Positions 14,643 through 15,165 of a DNA stretch of 15,165 bases are shown in pieces. Origin of the DNA: Planctomicrobium sp. (GTDB lineage Bacteria; Planctomycetota; Planctomycetia; Planctomycetales; Planctomycetaceae). The stretch is from NCBI GenBank assembly GCA_029259835.1, contig JAJDEL010000409.1, positions 1 through 15,165 on the forward strand, written 5' to 3'. Below the pieces are notes generated by a model, which was not told the origin of the DNA, made no database searches, and saw only the letters and a program-made list of their open reading frames with translations. Numbering within the stretch: position 1 is the stretch's first letter; each line of letters begins with the position of its first letter. Position numbers and translations under genes: made by a program.

Positions 14643-14692
14643 TCACTTGACCTTCGAGGAGACTCACTACCCCTTCTGTAAGAGGACGTCAG

Positions 14693-14725
14693 AGGTAGCC
14701 AATTTGTGTTGGCTGCCTTTTTCTC
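14693..14725 (+). terminator. Orphan plus-strand terminator-like hairpin
   Basis: AGGtAGCCAA (14693-14702) and TTGGCTgCCT (14709-14718) pair at 9 of 10 positions around a 6-base loop, followed by TTTTTCTC. It is oriented for the plus strand, yet the nearest plus-strand gene stops 485 bases upstream. On the minus strand no T run follows it. It lies between two minus-strand genes. Confidence 0.6.
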
Positions 14726-14793
14726 TAACGCTATGTCGCTCTTAAGTGTTACGACTGCAATTGCAGGCAACTGGTGGAAGAGCAAGAGCAGCA

Positions 14794-15150
14794 TTAATTT
14801 CGGCTTGGATATGTTCCAGTAGTGCAGACCATGTATCTCAAAAAACGGTGGTCCTCTGGAATCCCCGCCGCTTTACGCAAGGCTGCTTCCGCCTTTCTCA
14901 AGTCCGGCAGCTTAAATGTGTTACGACCATCGCCTCCATAGCCGGTGCCAAACAGGGAGAACAGAGCCTGGTATTCATTGATTTGCAGCGTTTGACCTTC
15001 ACAGTGCATCCATCCTCGCTGGTTGAAATTCACACCTGTAAGCTTGAGATCTCCTAAGTGAGGCTCATCAGCAGAAGCGGTGGCAGGCGTAAAGACCAAC
15101 GATCGGAAACAGCTCGCAGCGAAAATATTCAAAATCAAGGCACGATTCAT
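14794..15150 (-). CDS. Secreted miniature tail-collar-domain protein
   Basis: The product is 118 residues. The ATG at 15148-15150 has AAAGGAG eight bases upstream and opens a probable signal peptide (MNRALILNIFAASCFRSLVF, then Thr-Pro-Ala-Thr-Ala-Ser-Ala, likely cleavage near 27). The mature part matches the Phage_Collar/MdpB-like pattern: GDLKLTGVNFNQRGWMHCEG, then ALFSLFGTGYGGDGRNTFKLPDLR. In place of the usual Gly-rich middle it passes quickly to LRYMVCTTGTYPSRN, the family's closing G-x-P-S-R-N element. The collar domain was first seen in phage tail fibres but also occurs in many non-phage bacterial proteins. No other phage gene is present, so a chromosomal secreted role is more likely than a prophage remnant. 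The function is unknown. Confidence 0.87.
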   Translation of the reverse strand: MNRALILNIFAASCFRSLVFTPATASADEPHLGDLKLTGVNFNQRGWMHCEGQTLQINEYQALFSLFGTGYGGDGRNTFKLPDLRKAEAALRKAAGIPEDHRFLRYMVCTTGTYPSRN

Positions 15151-15158
15151 TGTGCCAA

Positions 15159-15165
15159 CTCCTTT
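15159..15165 (-). promoter_or_regulatory. Strong Shine-Dalgarno AAAGGAG of the tail-collar gene
   Basis: AAAGGAG on the minus strand ends eight bases before the ATG at 15150-15148. It is the strongest ribosome site seen in the window and fixes the start at the signal peptide. Confidence 0.75.

Noticed and set aside
14794..15150. Prophage remnant suggested by the tail-collar domain
   Set aside because: No other phage gene, integrase or attachment site is visible, and the protein has a signal peptide.

Overview
The window most likely comes from a planctomycete (Planctomycetota) chromosome. The reasons are the mix of gene families: several secreted proteins of unknown function, a Tat-exported relative of the Gfo/Idh/MocA type, a leucine-rich-repeat protein of the ITDAGL type, a class II cytochrome c-like protein and a partial gene ending that resembles the planctomycete TIGR03067 family. 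Base composition looks near 50% GC, and many genes lack a strong Shine-Dalgarno. This placement is inference from gene content; no marker gene is present. No rRNA, tRNA, CRISPR array, integrase or transposase was seen.

Layout. 1-151 holds the 3' end of a plus-strand gene. 257-916 (minus) is a secreted His/Arg-rich protein with a clear terminator. 1293-2678 (plus) is lpdA, dihydrolipoyl dehydrogenase. 2852-3677 (minus) is a two-gene partner-switching module: a STAS anti-sigma antagonist followed by a small HATPase anti-sigma kinase. 3915-5372 (plus) is a possible three-gene run (three-helix membrane protein, exported c-type cytochrome, double-CDGSH iron-sulfur protein) closed by a very strong terminator. 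5510-6415 (plus) is a membrane-anchored LRR protein. 6524-7663 (minus) is aroB. 7809-8354 (minus) is a secreted Tyr/Gly/Cys-rich protein with its own terminator. 8681-10360 (plus) is a 559-residue exported protein of unknown function with a terminator. 10451-11461 (minus) is holA. 11739-12704 (plus) is an exported beta-propeller protein. 12721-12843 is a nested hairpin/repeat element. 12928-14208 (plus) is a Tat-exported Gfo/Idh-like protein. 14343-14642 (minus) is a small unknown protein. 14794-15150 (minus) is a secreted mini tail-collar-domain protein.

The recognisable housekeeping genes (lpdA, aroB, holA) are scattered singly among lineage-specific exported proteins, and strands alternate often, so most genes are probably transcribed alone. 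The supported co-transcribed unit is the STAS/HATPase pair; the 3915-5372 run is a weaker candidate. The most interesting points are the hairpin/repeat element at 12721-12843, the apparent internal duplication in the cytochrome with one heme site missing, the Cys-rich secreted protein, the miniature exported tail-collar protein, and an orphan plus-strand terminator at 14693-14722. I did not find convincing evidence of a new multi-gene system.
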